Source of the DNA: Holothuria scabra
Taxonomy: Eukaryota; Echinodermata; Holothuroidea; Aspidochirotida; Holothuriidae
Length of the DNA: 64,000 bases
Direction: 5' to 3'
Assembly: GCA_037179385.1 (NCBI GenBank)
Contig: CM074181.1
Coordinates: forward strand, 50,178,394 to 50,242,393
Below, piece after piece: positions 1 through 12,971 of this stretch. Every line of letters begins with the position of its first letter. Position 1 is the first letter of the stretch. Made by a program: the position numbers and the translations under genes. The notes under the pieces were generated by a model. The model did no database searches and was not told the DNA's origin. It was given only the letters and a program-made list of their open reading frames with translations.

Positions 1-1436
1 TAGTATGAACTGACCTGGTGTAGAACTAAACATCACGAATGCTCGGATGCTCTTAAAACTTGACCATGCAGTAAAGTGATTTTCAAGCTTAATTTGTTCT
101 TTTAAGTTTCTTGTTTGACAGAAACACTGTCCAAGAGGAGCGTCGCAATCATTATTATTACTTAGAGTACCACACTGTATTCTATACTAACTAAACAGAC
201 TATAGACGTCATATGGGTAAAAAGCTTTCAAACCCCTATCGTGGGTCAAAATAGGGATCTATGGATAAGAATTGATTACAGTTGTCAAAACCCTGATTAA
301 ATCTTATATTAAGCCTTTTTAACATGCATTGTATCCATTGCCTTTCCTAACATTTTTAACCACCGTAATAGAAGTCTTTAAGGACACATGAGTGTTAGAA
401 AATCCTGTATTGCGGTTTATTGTTTGTTATGTTCATTACTTTAATGTCTAAAAGTGTCTGGACCGGCTGCATCATAAAGGGGACACAATAACGAAGGAGT
501 TCTACAATGTTACATGATGCACATACAACTTTACACACTCGTTGATGCCGATTTTGTGCTTTTATTTGTTATGAATCTTTAACATAATTTCTTGCTTACA
601 ATTGTACGTCAAATGAACAAAGGGGTTATAACGTTAACGTCTTGAAAGTTTACTCTAGAAAAGGAATAAACTGGGCATGATTTCACATCTTATTTGCGCT
701 GTTACCTGGTACAACCATCCTTCGATGTCGGTAAAATCTTCACTGAACTTTGACTTGTAGAAATATTGGAGGAAGTTTTAAACTTCGACAAAAAGTGAAA
801 AGTTTATGATTTTCTCTACCAGTAAGTAAACAATACTCATTAGTCCTTGTTAACCATTAATCTTTTGTTCAACAGGAAATTAATTACTAAGAAACATATC
901 TTTTTGCTCTTCAATGAGTGCAAAAAGTTGACCAATTGTACAAAATGTTACTCCTGCTCCTTGAATTAATTGGGAGAATCACAAAAATTTAGAAATTTGC
1001 CTTCAATCAGTAGGCATACTCTTACTTCCAAATTTTTATATAGATTTTAATTTAAATCCTCGCAAGTTTAATACTGTAGAGACTACTTTTGTACACAAAA
1101 TATAAATAAAAACATAAGATTTTAAAAAAAATCTCGCTTGCTTGGGTAACTTTTTGTAAAAATATAAGGATTTCAATTAGGGATATCTCTAGAACCGAAC
1201 ATACTATTAGGATACAAGTGATTATTTGACAGAATGAACGATTTTTTCCATCTATTGTTGTAAACGTGAATGTGGTGCTGGTCTATTTGTTGATCAGTTT
1301 TTTGGGACTATTTGCTGATCAGTTTTTTTTTTTTTTTTTTTCATTAGATCTCCTTGAAAAAAAAATGATGGTAATAATGACGAGATTTGAGCAAGCCTGA
1401 CTCATCAGTTATTGAAGCGGGAGGTCTGGTTGTCCC

Positions 1437-1573
1437 TTAAGCCCCTCTGTTGCATTGTTTGACTGAATTATCATAACAGATCCAAAACAACGCCAAAGAA
1501 GTCGCCAGGAAGCTCAAAGCATAGTTTATCAGGAAAATGTAAGTAGGTGAACCAGTCAGATCTTACGAAGCAC
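1437..1573 (-). pseudogene. Copy A exon 4 (in-frame stop)
   Basis: It has the same 137-nt length as copy B exon 4 and ends at the equivalent TAA. The codon for Gln in ALQDLTG is TAA here, so a spliced product would stop at once. The rest (DLTGSPTYIFLIN) is preserved. Confidence 0.8.
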
Positions 1574-1677
1574 CTAAAAAGAAATAAGGGAAACGTTTCA
1601 AATGATAAGGATAAAGCTGCTGGGTTCCACTGTAATTTTAGGTTCAAATAGAGAGAAACAATAGGTTTTTATTTTAC

Positions 1678-2427
1678 CGTCTGTTAAACCGCCGATTTGG
1701 TTCATGTTACCTTCAACGACATATGAAAAGGTTATCCCTTGTTCGACATGGAAGTAAAAAAACAAGGCCGCAAGGACACCACAGCTACCATTATACTGCA
1801 TTCCTTGTGAAAACCCACTCACGAACGTTAAAAATAAAAGAGTTCCAAACCGTTTAGGGTAAACGCTTAACAGTAGACTGATACCATTTGCCAAAGCCGG
1901 GAGCAAACGATTGTTACAGTATTCATTGCATTGGACGCGAACAACGTTGACGAAGTTGCACCCCCAGTGATGCCGTCAATACCAGCTATTGTAGGAAGAT
2001 ATGCAGTCTTCAGTGTGGTAAGTCGTTGCGCCTCCCCAAATGACACGAGAAAAGTTGACCAGACCAGGTAAAAGAACATACCGACCATTGCAAACGTTAT
2101 TAATATTGCAATTTGGGTGACACACAATTGCTGAAAAGCAAAAACAGTGCTTGTCAAAAAACTGTAACTGCCCCCTCGTTATCATGTCATGTCCAGAGTT
2201 TAGCAGTGATTCATCATATTTTTCGGTTGGTCTTGAAAGACTTCCAACATGGACACAGTTCAAAACTAAAGCTCCAAAATATGGCACTCCCCATTTATGA
2301 CAGAAATTGTGTATAAGAAACTGAAGGGTTATTGGTAAGATATAGACAAAAATTGACTTGTAACTCCTTCTGTAGGTAGAAAGGATGTATAGACTATTTG
2401 GAATGCTCAATACACCAAACCCCAAAC
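1678..2427 (-). pseudogene. Copy A exon 3 (frameshifted)
   Basis: It begins after a good acceptor (TTACCACAG) and reads GLGFGVLSIPNSLYI, then LNCVHVGSLSRPTEK. It is then split over at least three frames, with pieces near 2157-1867 and 1906-1678. The donor is GTAAAAT. Length is 33 nt short of copy B. Confidence 0.83.
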
Positions 2428-2566
2428 CTGTGGTAAGAAGAAAATAATAGTCAATTAAAATACGGTTCAGTTTTCGAAATAATGTGATTTGTTTTATCCA
2501 CATCCTAACTATATATATGGTCTTAAAAAGGTCAACGTTTTTCCGACAAATGCACATTTTACTTGC

Positions 2567-2765
2567 GAATCACTGATCGGTCAAGTGGGCAGAGCCTACG
2601 ACTTGCAGCCTGGAGTTTGAGTGATAACCGATACAAAGGACATTGAAAATGGAACCTATTGCCATTGTGCTTCCACGAGCAATAGAATGGGGAAAGCAAG
2701 CAAGTGAGCCTCAACTGAAAAAAAGTCGTGGCCCGCTCGACCTAAACCAATTGGCAACTAGAAAG
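2567..2765 (+). mobile_element. tRNA-derived SINE, copy A (antisense, upstream of exon 3)
   Basis: The tRNA-like head GATCGGTCAAGTGGGCAGAG and CTTGCAGCCTGGAG is followed by a tail with TGAGCCTCAACTGAAAAAAA and GTGGCCCGCTCGACC. It sits about 140 bp upstream of exon 3 in gene direction. The same insertion is present in copies B, C and D. Confidence 0.75.
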
Positions 2766-4299
2766 TTTGTACTTGCAGGCAAGTACAAATCGAAGCCTCT
2801 GACCCTTGAATTGGGGATCGTTCTCTGTTGAAAACTCGGAAGTGGCTAGTTTGGTCGGGTCTGGACAGATAAGTTTTGAAATGTTTGAGGGATACTTAAT
2901 TATTCCAAGCATCTTGAAATGTGAAATGTGCATAATTAAAAACCAGTGTGTGCCAGATACGAGCAAGTAACCCCTTGGCGCCCATCATATTGTTCCTGGT
3001 TGTGTGATTGTGCCCCCTTACCCGAATTCATAGACAATTGACCCTTTCTGATAACCTAACCAATAACTCTAATCATAATCCCGATGATTTGCTAGGAAGA
3101 CCGTCAATGAGACAAGGAGGGCCAACTATGATATAGGAGACTTTTTGGAGCAGACGAATGTGATTACAACGTGACAAGAGGTAGGCCAACCACATAAACT
3201 TCACTTTCCCCGTGAAGAGGTCGGCATCATGAAGTCGCTGAGGAGCAGTAGGCCTAGTCGCTGGCCGAAGCATATAGGCCGCATGCCCCCATGCACTTCT
3301 GGACGTAGGCCTAGTCGAGGAAAATCAGCAAGAAGGGGGTGGGAAATCCCTTCGTCGGAAGTCAGTGGTCCGACCGAGTTTGTCCGAGCAATAGGAGCTA
3401 AATTCCACAACTGACGGCCGTTTCACTATGCTTCCACATATTTTCAAAAAGCACCATTTTTAATCTCACCCCCCCCCCCCCCCCATAAAGCAAAAGGAAA
3501 ACAGTTTCCAAAAGGGCCTTTTCTCAGGATAGCAAATTAGTAGCCGAAACATTGCCAATATTCTGTTACTAACTCCGATATTTTTTCTTCAGTTTGAAGG
3601 CCCAACTACAAACAGCCAGCGATTGAATTCCTGGCATACCCATAATTCAGTTACATCATCCAATACTTTTCCAGTGAGTCAGGTCAGGGAGGTCAGGTCA
3701 GGGAGGTCCTAACACCTCCTTGAAACAACACCGGTGGGTGAAGTTTCAGAAAAACATAATTTGGAAAAAGTAAACTGTATGTTTTGTCATTCCTTACATG
3801 TGTTTAAGGCCTGCTGAAGAACAAAAGGAGCTAGAAAAAGATGGATTTTATATAATGCTGGCATTGAATATTGAAACCAAGGTAATTGAGACGATAATCT
3901 TCCAAAATTGTGTTTAAATATGGAAACACTGGTTTAAAAATTCATAAGAATCAACTTCACTTGGCCTTTTCACCAGGCCTTTTCACCTAAGCAGGGTATC
4001 TCGAGTGAAATCAGAACACTGATTTGTCAATTTTCAGGATGATATTATTTGGCAAATATGATCTGGATGTTTTCCATTATTTTTTGTGCGCTAGTCCACT
4101 AAAGGAACAAACGTAGCTACGGAAAGGTTATTTGCATTTATTCAATACAATAAATATGAAACTTCAGGCAACATGAAATTCCTTATACACATGGAAACAC
4201 TGCAAAACAACGTAGCGAAATCTCCCTGCATAGTTTTTCAATGGTGTGGATACGTCTGTCGTGGGTCTCGATTAATAAACTCGGCTGTTCAACGCTATC

Positions 4300-4470
4300 T
4301 TATTAAATAATTCACCAACCGACCGACCGACCAACCAAATAACTAATTCATTAACTAACCAACCAATTAAACATCTAACTAACTAATCAATTAGCCATCT
4401 AATTAACCAACAAAGCATCTAACTAACTAAGTAACCAACTAATCATCTAACAAACTAGCTATCGAGGTAC
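4300..4470. other. Unoccupied array site in copy A (CTAAC-rich)
   Basis: The reverse complement runs TTTGTTAGATGATTAGTTGG through GGTTAGTTAATGAATTAG and GGTTGGTCGG without interruption. In copy B the same sequence is split at its TTAA by the array (left part 49440-49548, right part 55481-55540). It serves as the pre-insertion reference. Confidence 0.8.
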
Positions 4471-6308
4471 TTGAAAAGCCGATCAAAATATATTCGGCAA
4501 TGATCAATTCACAGAAAGTTCTGGCTTTTGAATTCCACTATGATTACAATTTTACTTACAAATTCTTAATTGAAAAGAACTACGAAATGATGGAATAAAT
4601 CAAAGTCTACGTTAAACTTTGTTTGCAGTACCTTCATTCCATCAACTGTCGTGACAATGCCAAACCAGTTAGGGTTTGGAAAAAACCGTAGATTCGTTTA
4701 CAATGTTTGCTTTAGTTTTACCAAGCTAGAGACAAGCTTGTAATTAAGTATCAAACAATGTTTTAGAAGTGAATGGTTTACACACACTGTGAAGCTTTTC
4801 ACGCAAATGGCAGTTACAATAATGAAAAATGAACAAAAGCAATCAAACTGTAGACAGGCATGCTTTGAGAATGGTTGTAGGCATCTTACCTCGTTAAACG
4901 GACTACTTATAAGTAGATCATGACTTGTCATTGCTGAGTTTAAACAGCACAATAATTCACGAACAATGAAAGTATAATCCTTGTGTAATTGAAACAAATT
5001 AAAAAAAAATCGTGATGAAACGTTCCCTCTTACTTTTTGTTACATCTTTCATTTCTGCCTGATTAACTCTTATGGCTTCAGGGAGGAAAAGAAGCCCACT
5101 AAAAGCAGACTTGATTAAATCAAGTTCCATATCTGATTTATTGATTGACAGTAAAAGATGTGTGTCAATACACAAAAAGTTACGTAACATTTGGGGTTAG
5201 CTAACAGTTCAGTCAGCATGTGTTTATTGCTTTTCACGCAGTATGAACACAATGAAATAATAGCTCATTTGAGGTCACAGATCATGTAACAAACTCGGAT
5301 ATTAGTTACACCCCATACCGCATTTGATGTACTGGGGTGTATATGTTCCTTTTTCAAGAAGCGACGTCACAGCATGAAAACTGGAACCTTTCACATATAA
5401 TAAACCCCAGAGGGAACTACAGTTGTTTCTTGCGTAGAGATTCTTTTTAAGGAGTTGAGAAACTCAGTCCAAACTCATTTATTTATCAGACTGTACATAC
5501 TGTGAGTGTTTTATCCTTGTTGTAATGACATGCTTTGCTTGACAGTTATTATTTTAGTCTTTAAAGTTTGTTTGATGTAAACTCCCTAAGAAGAGATGGT
5601 TTTTGAGACTGACACTTGAAAGTTTTTACTGCGACCAAAGCTGTCGAAAAATACTAAATGTTTGTTAGTTTCCTAGTCTAGACGAATTTACTGTTAATGA
5701 GCTTGAAATAATAATTTACTGATTCTCCATACTTCTGAAAAAAATAAGTTGTTTGCAAGAAATAAAAGCGTCAATCGTTGTCTTAATATACAAAAAAAAA
5801 TTACCCCCTTACAGAAACTATTTCCCTAATAAAATAATGCAATTGAATTATTTGAGAAGTCCATATCGAACAAAATAGTTCTATCATTCATTTCAAAAAT
5901 GAGGTTGAGTGTGAAGACTCCTTTGTGTTAAATTCTTCAATGAATTACGAGCATGTTGTGAGAGTTCGAAAGTCTGACTTTTGAATTTGAACTTTGAAAC
6001 AATTCTGCATTGCTCCTAAAGTATGGAAAAATGCATTTATGTTGGGTAGTAATTGGAGCTGTACTACACCCTTAACAGAATTGTTTTCTCAAAGAAAACA
6101 ATATAATGTCTTATTCTCAACTAGTAAGACTGGCAATGTTAAGGCATTGCTGGATGATGCCAAGAATTGTGTGAGATTAAACAAACAAGAAGAACAATTA
6201 CAGTCATCCATGAAACCCTTTTGTGTGGCCTGCAATATTCAAGAGATACATCAATCATGAACTTATACTCGTCAAACTTGATAGTACTAGCTCTTTTTTT
6301 TGGCCAAA

Positions 6309-6500
6309 ACTCTAATTACGTTCGGTGCAAATTGATCCGGAGAAGGATCAAATGGGCACTGAAGCTAGAAAGATTTAAATATTTGACTAATCACGGTTTT
6401 TAGTTCAAAAGAACCAAATCTAGTCAAAAATTGATCCTTTTTGGTTCAGTGTCCTTTTGATCCTTTTCCGGTTCAATTTCAACCAGACGTTTTTAGAGTG
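6309..6500 (-). mobile_element. MITE with long inverted repeats, intron 2 of copy A
   Basis: The ends ACTCTAATTACG and ACGTTTTTAGAGTG are continued by inverted stretches of about 60 bp containing AAGGATCAAATGGGCACTGAA and its reverse complement. The same element sits at the matching place in copy B, so it inserted before the A/B duplication. Confidence 0.8.
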
Positions 6501-8963
6501 AACCTGCTTCCTCTGCCTTTAGTCTCATTACTAAGCCCAAGCGCCTTCAACGCAAAAGGAAGTAACGTGTAACCTAGTATTTTTAGTTGTTGTGTCATGC
6601 TAAGAGTTTCTGCACGACATGATTAGCAAGTCTACTATTCTTTATAAGGTATTTAATTAAAAGGAAAATGGAGAATAAATATTTTCAAATAGATTTTGTT
6701 AAAGTGATATTTTAAAGTGTTCCTTTCTACGTCAATGAAACAGAGAGAATAATTTTTTCTATTGGAGAAAGAGAGCAATTGATATTTCTGCTCGAAAGTC
6801 TTCCCCTTCTGCAACTGCGACATGCCGGGTACACGCCATGGGATCCCTTTTTGCACGCCATTGGATCCCTAGTGGACCCCGGGGCTAATTCTTTGAGGTA
6901 TTACAAGAGTCTGTCACATACTCTCTGATGCATTTACAAAAAGGGCTAGTAAATTGAAATCCCCCGGAAGATTCCTTTAGGTTATCCACCGTCATGAGAG
7001 TCTGATCCCAAAGAACACAAGTCTTACAGTCTAAATATCTAGTCATTAAAGGAAATTAAACAGGTGCACAGTTATTGTGATTTATTGTTTACTTTTCCCC
7101 TTACAGATAAAAATGTTCATTTAACCGGAAGTTGACAAAATATACAAAAAGAAAGGTGAAAAGTTACCATAAAATCTGAATTTATCGATGAAAGTATTGC
7201 TGAATGCATCGTTTTGAAGAAAATACTGTATCAAAATATACACAGTACATGCAACCGTGAGAAGTCCATTAAAATAAACTGGCAGTGAAGGAAAAACCCC
7301 CAAATTCGTTGGCAGACCTTACCAATTCATTGTTAACTCTGGCGACCGTCGGTTCTGTGTAATCCTCTTGGCACGATCCTCCAAACATCAAACTTGTTGC
7401 ATTATTAAGATATTAAACGGCTGCTTGGATAAAGAAACTTGAATGGATGTTAAGAATTACGATTTTGTGGTCTTTAATACTATGTATTCATATTCAAATA
7501 TTAAGACGTTTCAATGCTTCACTCAGATGCACAAGACGGATGCTGGTTTATCAGCTTTAACAAACACCATCACGGATATTTTTGTAGCAATACTTTCCCC
7601 GATTTTTCAAAACAGTCAAATGTCTACAGAGAATATAAAATAAGCTTTTTTTGATAAGTCATAAATTCTCCAGACTCTTGAACTTTTCATAAAAACCTTA
7701 TTTGGACTTACTGTTATGTATTTACTTCAAACATGATTTGAGGTGAGGGTTAGAGAGATATGTGACTTAGAGTTCACTAGTTTTTTCAATATGTATTTTT
7801 ACATCCCTGTTGTCCTACATGAAGCATTCTTAATGCTTGAACAATTCCGAGCGTACAGACGAATCCCAGCAGATAGCGGCCATTAGTGGGGTCCATCATA
7901 CTTACATCGTCTTAAATTTATCGTCTATACATGCAATTATTAATCCACATATTCCGTGAAATTGATGAAACCAAGAGGTGTTTTAGTGGACAACCATCCA
8001 TGTACATATAACCAAGGAATTTGAAAGATTGGAGGTGATGGACCCCAGTTATGTCCTACTAAATCAGACCCTAACTTGATTTTTCGGATTCTTCTATATG
8101 ATTGGTGCATAAATAAGTGCCCAAACCATATTTTCAAAGACTGTGCTTTACATTTCTCTTCATTGAACTGTGGAAAGAGATGAACTTCAAAAACTAAAAA
8201 GTGTTTATACACGTCTATGAAAAATAAATTTTTATATTGAAAGCAAATAACTGAGAATCTTCATAAATTATTTCAATAATTTTGAAGACAACATTTTTGG
8301 GCACCCATGTATTTTCCTGAGCTACATGCATATTTCCCAGAAGAAATTACCTTTGTGTCACCAAGACAATTGGATGAGGCTTCTGAAAGCTCTCAATCTC
8401 TTCATCACTAGGCATTTGTACGCTTAAAGAACTGCTAAGACGATAAATGAAATATTGGACGAAAAGGGAAAAAAGAAAAAGAACTTTGAACGTTGTCACC
8501 TTTTATCACCACATTTTTAACAAACTTTCAGAACTGAGGGACAACCCCATGTAAGCTAACAGTCACACAACATAAACATTACTTGGATGGCGTTATATAA
8601 ATTTTACTCCAAAAATTGTCAATTTCCCCCCACCCTTACTTTTTTCAAATGAGATACATATGATTGGCCATCGCGAATCCTTAGCCTGTAAATGTTTTTA
8701 AACCCATTGTAAAATTCTAAAACACCCGTGCACATTACGGTGTGACTGAAACAGAGTTTAGGGAGGAATTGCATGTATTCGCAAGTGAATAATACAATAA
8801 CATAATTATTAATGTACAAATAGTACCGGTAATACTCTTCATTACCTTACTGTCTTGGTTCCTACCGGTACCCAGGAGCTTGTTTGTAACGTTAAGGAAA
8901 AGCTTTAACCATACTCCTTGAAATTTCGTGACTTGTATTTGACATTCTTCATATTTTGAACAC

Positions 8964-9105
8964 CTTCTATTAGTGGTTATCTTTTACGCATCTTTACTTG
9001 TCGAAGTATGTGTGTATTTGGTGGTATTTTGGCTGGCGGTGGCTACATTTTTGCTGGTCTATTCACAACTTGTGTGGCATCTCTTTGCTTGGCATTCCTT
9101 GTCAG
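8964..9105 (+). pseudogene. Copy A exon 2, inverted and decayed
   Basis: This matches copy B exon 2 on the plus strand although the rest of copy A is on the minus strand. The acceptor AG is changed (GAACAC in place of GAACAG) and the exon is 142 nt rather than 144, which shifts the frame after GYIFAGLFTT. The donor GTAAGT is retained, so decay of the acceptor and body probably followed the inversion. Confidence 0.85.
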
Positions 9106-10631
9106 GTAAGTTAAACTTTATCCATTTGCACAATGCTTGTATGCAATCTGGTGACAAATATAGGCGCAAAACCATTTTAAGTTAAATTTGTGCTAAAATG
9201 TTTTGCGTATGGTTAGCAGTTTTAAAGTTGGTCAGTGTTGTACTATCTAAACGGAGTGCCAAGATAGGTTGCTGAGCGTGTAAAAAATACTCCCTGGCTT
9301 CAAGATGGCAGGCCAAAGCATCTGAGGACAGTTTGTTCTGGAATTTTGTATGATGAGGGATATTTATCTGATGAAAGTTTTCAAACTCCTCGGTGGAGAT
9401 TCTAGAAGTGTGTTCAGCCCCATCAGCATTGGCCCCCAGCAGTCAAGAATTTGAGAGCATGGGAAAGGATTAGAGATAAACGACTGCGGAATTATGTAGT
9501 CTAGCACAATGCACGAAGGCAACGGCCTGCGACTGGGTGAAAAGTTTTCAAGGGCAAATGACTAGCTAAGTACCACATTGAACAATCGCAAATGTTAATT
9601 GAATTTTATTCTGAACTAGACAGTATGTGTTTAATATCAAATTATTCAACATCACCTTTCGCGCCTGTGTTACGTTAATTTTCGTGATTCGGATACATCT
9701 GAGTATTAGTCCCTAATACTCATCCCAACCTCTTTTGCCAAAACTGTTTCCATCGAAAATAAGGCTGGGTTTTGTTTACATTAGTCTTTGGTTGTGATCC
9801 AAGTGTTCCTATGACAGTAACCTTTCATGTACGAATTTTTCGGATATTGAAATAGGAGTGCAGGCCGAACAGCCCCTTGTGATGTGGCTACGCCACTGAC
9901 AGTTACGAGCAAGCTAAAATGACATGAGTGAGAGAAGCTAGGCCAACCTCTCCCTTCTTACTACGGTACCGGTTAAGAACATATTCAAACGCTTCCCCCT
10001 TCACCCTTACACATGTTTTCCTTCTATGGAGAGAATGGACTAGAAAAATCAGACGGGAAGTGAAGGAAATCCTCAAAAAAAGGAAAGTTCTACTCCAAGT
10101 CACTTTAGCTAGTGAATTTCTAAACAGCCATGCAAGATGTAAAGGTTACGGGAACTTGTGGTTATGTGAAATGATTTTCATCTAATTTGATTACGTTTCA
10201 AAATCTATTTTGACATAGTAGATATTCATAACACCCTGCTTTAATGGAAACAAACATTGTTAAAAATAACTAGAAAGGTTTTCGTTTAGTAAGCGTTAAC
10301 TTTATTGACCAGTGAATCGACCAACGTTTAGCACCCCAAAGCTGCTCTTAATGGAACGATGTTGGTGCAAGAAACGGTCTAAAATTTTAAACAGCTAGTA
10401 GGTAATAACTCTGTGTAAACAGCGGAATTTTAAACAGCGTTGTAACAGTGAAGCATTGAAAAAATTCCCCTTTAATCTAAACACATCTTTTAAAAGAGGA
10501 ACAACTTTGATAACTGAGATTAACACGTACATACTACTGCAAAGGTGCACCAATTTTAATTTTTTAATCAAAGCTTTGCTCTGCATTCTAAAATAATTTT
10601 CCTTTCACCAATCTAAAATCTGAATACTTAC

Positions 10632-10817
10632 TAATCAGAAATGATATTGCACATTGGAGAGTAAATGTCCACGACAACGATGTATTTGTTGAGCAAAGGT
10701 GACGCCCTTGTAAGAAAAGGTAACTCCATTTGCCTTCCTAACACCGCCAAAGAAAAACATTCGGATGAAAACAGACGTGACTGGTCGCAAACGTAGTAAC
10801 TTTTTGCTGAAGTCCAT
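10632..10817 (-). pseudogene. Copy A exon 1 (1-bp deletion)
   Basis: The ATG at 10817 opens MDFSKKLLRLRPVTSVFIRM, matching copy B exon 1, and the donor A|GTAAGTATTC is intact. The exon is 186 nt instead of 187; the frame shifts after FSYKG and the conserved NST sequon region is read out of frame. Confidence 0.85.
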
Positions 10818-11604
10818 TTTTTAAAAGACTCAAATATTGAATTTTGCTTCAAAAAGTATTGGCGAATAACGCAAGAACTACAGCATAAGCCCCATACATC
10901 GATCGCTGAAGAAAGAATATTACAACTGTTCTATAGTTTAATCTGTTCTCTGACATTGGTGTCGTTAAATAAAAGTTTACTAGTATGCTTTCACAAAATG
11001 GCGTGCTAGCGTGCTAGTAGGCAGACGATGCTGATGACTGAGGAAAAATCTGTGAAATGAGATGAAAAGGCCATCAAATCCAAGTGCAACATGTAAACCC
11101 CTGTTGAAAAGACATCAAGAGGTAATTTACTGTGTAGAAACTTAGATTTCGATAAATAAACTCCGAAATTTCCCTAAAGAGTTCTTCTGAAAAGTTGGTT
11201 GAAGGTATAAATTTGGAACCATAAAGGCCATGGAGCGAGAAACATACGTCATGATGGTGCATTTATCGCTCAGATATACATACATGCAAGAATTAATGCC
11301 AATCTTACATTTCAATTCAGAGATTTGCAGGGTATATTGTAAAATTATACTGTATATAATTATATTGTAAAACTTATACTTTCACATTCACTCGACGTGT
11401 GAGACTACACTCTATCAAATGTATTAAAAATTTAAAGGCTTCTCTTAACACATTTGCTCTTACTTTATAAATTAACATTACTGTGTAGCTGCCTGCTCAG
11501 TTGAAAACGAGTTGGGGTCAACCTGGCTATTTGCACATGTTATGACAACTAAAGACCAGTTCCGCCATGTGAAAACAGCCCTTTTCAAGTCGATTCTCAT
11601 ACAT

Positions 11605-11675
11605 TCATACATACACCCATACATACATACACCCATACATACATACATACATGCATACATACATACATACATACA

Positions 11676-11704
<29 letters not shown>
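11605..11704 (+). repeat. (TACA)n tetranucleotide microsatellite
   Basis: About 100 bp of ACAT/TACA repeats with a few CCCA and GCAT variants. The apparent proteins rich in Tyr-Ile-His or Met-Tyr-Val-Cys are translations of this repeat. Confidence 0.95.
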
Positions 11705-11706
<2 letters not shown>

Positions 11707-12252
11707 TATATTATATTTATAATGCTCTAAATCACAGATCTAGGCGCAATAGAAGCACAAAAAAGCGATAGGAAACTAAGAACCATTTTGACACCAGCTG
11801 AAATTTGGAGCTGGATACAACCAGTTGGAAACTGTCATATTTTCAATTACATTACAAATTTCGAGTTCAGATCAGTTAGTATTTTTTTAACTTCGTACAG
11901 ATACGAATTCTGCTGTTCGTCCTTTTTTCCTCATACTGCAAACTTTGATGGTTTCACATGCAGGGGACTTCGTAAAACACAGTACCACGGTGGACATACC
12001 CCCCGTTCAGGGTGTTTGTTTTCGTTTTCACAACGTTTCAAGTAAATACTGTAGTGTGTTTGGATTACCTACGCTACTGATAACTAAATTTTATCTTTAA
12101 CGTCAGTAATGTTTCGCACGATTTTAAAAATTCAGTATTTTGTAAGGATTATAAGCTACTTCCGTTAGGACTTCTGTTCTTCAATCGCAAAAGTACTTCA
12201 TTTAGTGTTGTAAGTACTTGACAGGACCAGGGATAGTCATACCAAAGTCTCA

Positions 12253-12370
12253 AGTGGAATCTACTGTTGTTCGTAATGCTACGCATAAGCAATGGGGTAG
12301 GGAAAACAAGTCAGTGAGCCACAACAGGAAAAAAGGCCGTGGTCGGCTCGACTTGGGCCAGTAGGATGGA
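12253..12370 (+). mobile_element. SINE body and tail fragment
   Basis: It shares the GAGCCACAACAGGAAAAAAG and GGTCGGCTCGACTTGGGCC tail with the other SINE copies; the tRNA-like head is not evident. Confidence 0.6.
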
Positions 12371-12971
12371 AACTGAAACGTTAACCTCTCTCTATCTAGC
12401 CAACTTACTGGATAGGACCCGGGGAAAAATCCACAATAGGGGAAAATATGCCTGTTTTATTGGGACAAAGCTCTCACAATACAATTTCCGCTGTGTAACT
12501 TCCCTCGCTATTGCCGATATCATTGCTTTTTGAAGCCACGTTGAGACAACAGAGCCAATGTACAGTCTACTCTGTAAAACGATCTTTATACAGTTTATTA
12601 AGGTCTACAATTAGGAACGGACCTAAAGTTGGAAGAATGACTTTACATTCCTACAAGGACGACGGCCTTTAAAGCAATATAAATCCGATTCTTCAGTAGG
12701 TATCACTGGTAATAAACTTCAAGTGATAAAGTGCAATTTTATGGTTATCGAGAATGTTTATTATGAGCAAATATTAAAAAAAAAAAAATTAACGAAAGGA
12801 AATATAACTATGCAGGTACTATGACGCTTTTATTTTAATATTCTTTTGCAAAATGCAATGGTAGATTTTAACGTATAGGCTAATTTTATCTTCCATCATT
12901 TTAGCGATTGGTTCAACAACAAGAGTTTATTCATATGCATTGGATTTTGTCTTGTTAATTGGATTTACCTT

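Larger units (their letters stand above)
1437..10817 (-). pseudogene. MCT-like transporter pseudogene, copy A
   Basis: All four exons can be recognised: exon 1 10632-10817, exon 2 8964-9105 (wrong strand), exon 3 1678-2427, exon 4 1437-1573. Splice sites are preserved at exon 1 (donor GTAAGT), exon 3 (acceptor CACAG) and exon 4 (acceptor TTTTTAG). The frame is broken by a 1-bp deletion in exon 1, a local inversion carrying exon 2, several indels in exon 3 (750 nt against 783 in copy B) and a CAA-to-TAA stop in exon 4. Intron sequence aligns with copy B over long stretches, including a shared MITE and a shared SINE. It is non-functional as a transporter; a transcript is still possible. Confidence 0.85.

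Noticed and set aside
7121..7643. Hydrophobic frames (LPVYFNGLLTVACTVYILIQ and ALTNTITDIFVAILSP) repeated at 46544-47167
   Set aside because: They look like membrane segments but lie on opposite strands of the same duplicated intron. The DNA is as similar as the protein, and the spliced transporter is complete without them.
11478..11730. Open frames rich in Met-Tyr-Val-Cys or Tyr-Ile-His
   Set aside because: They are translations of the TACA tetranucleotide repeat.
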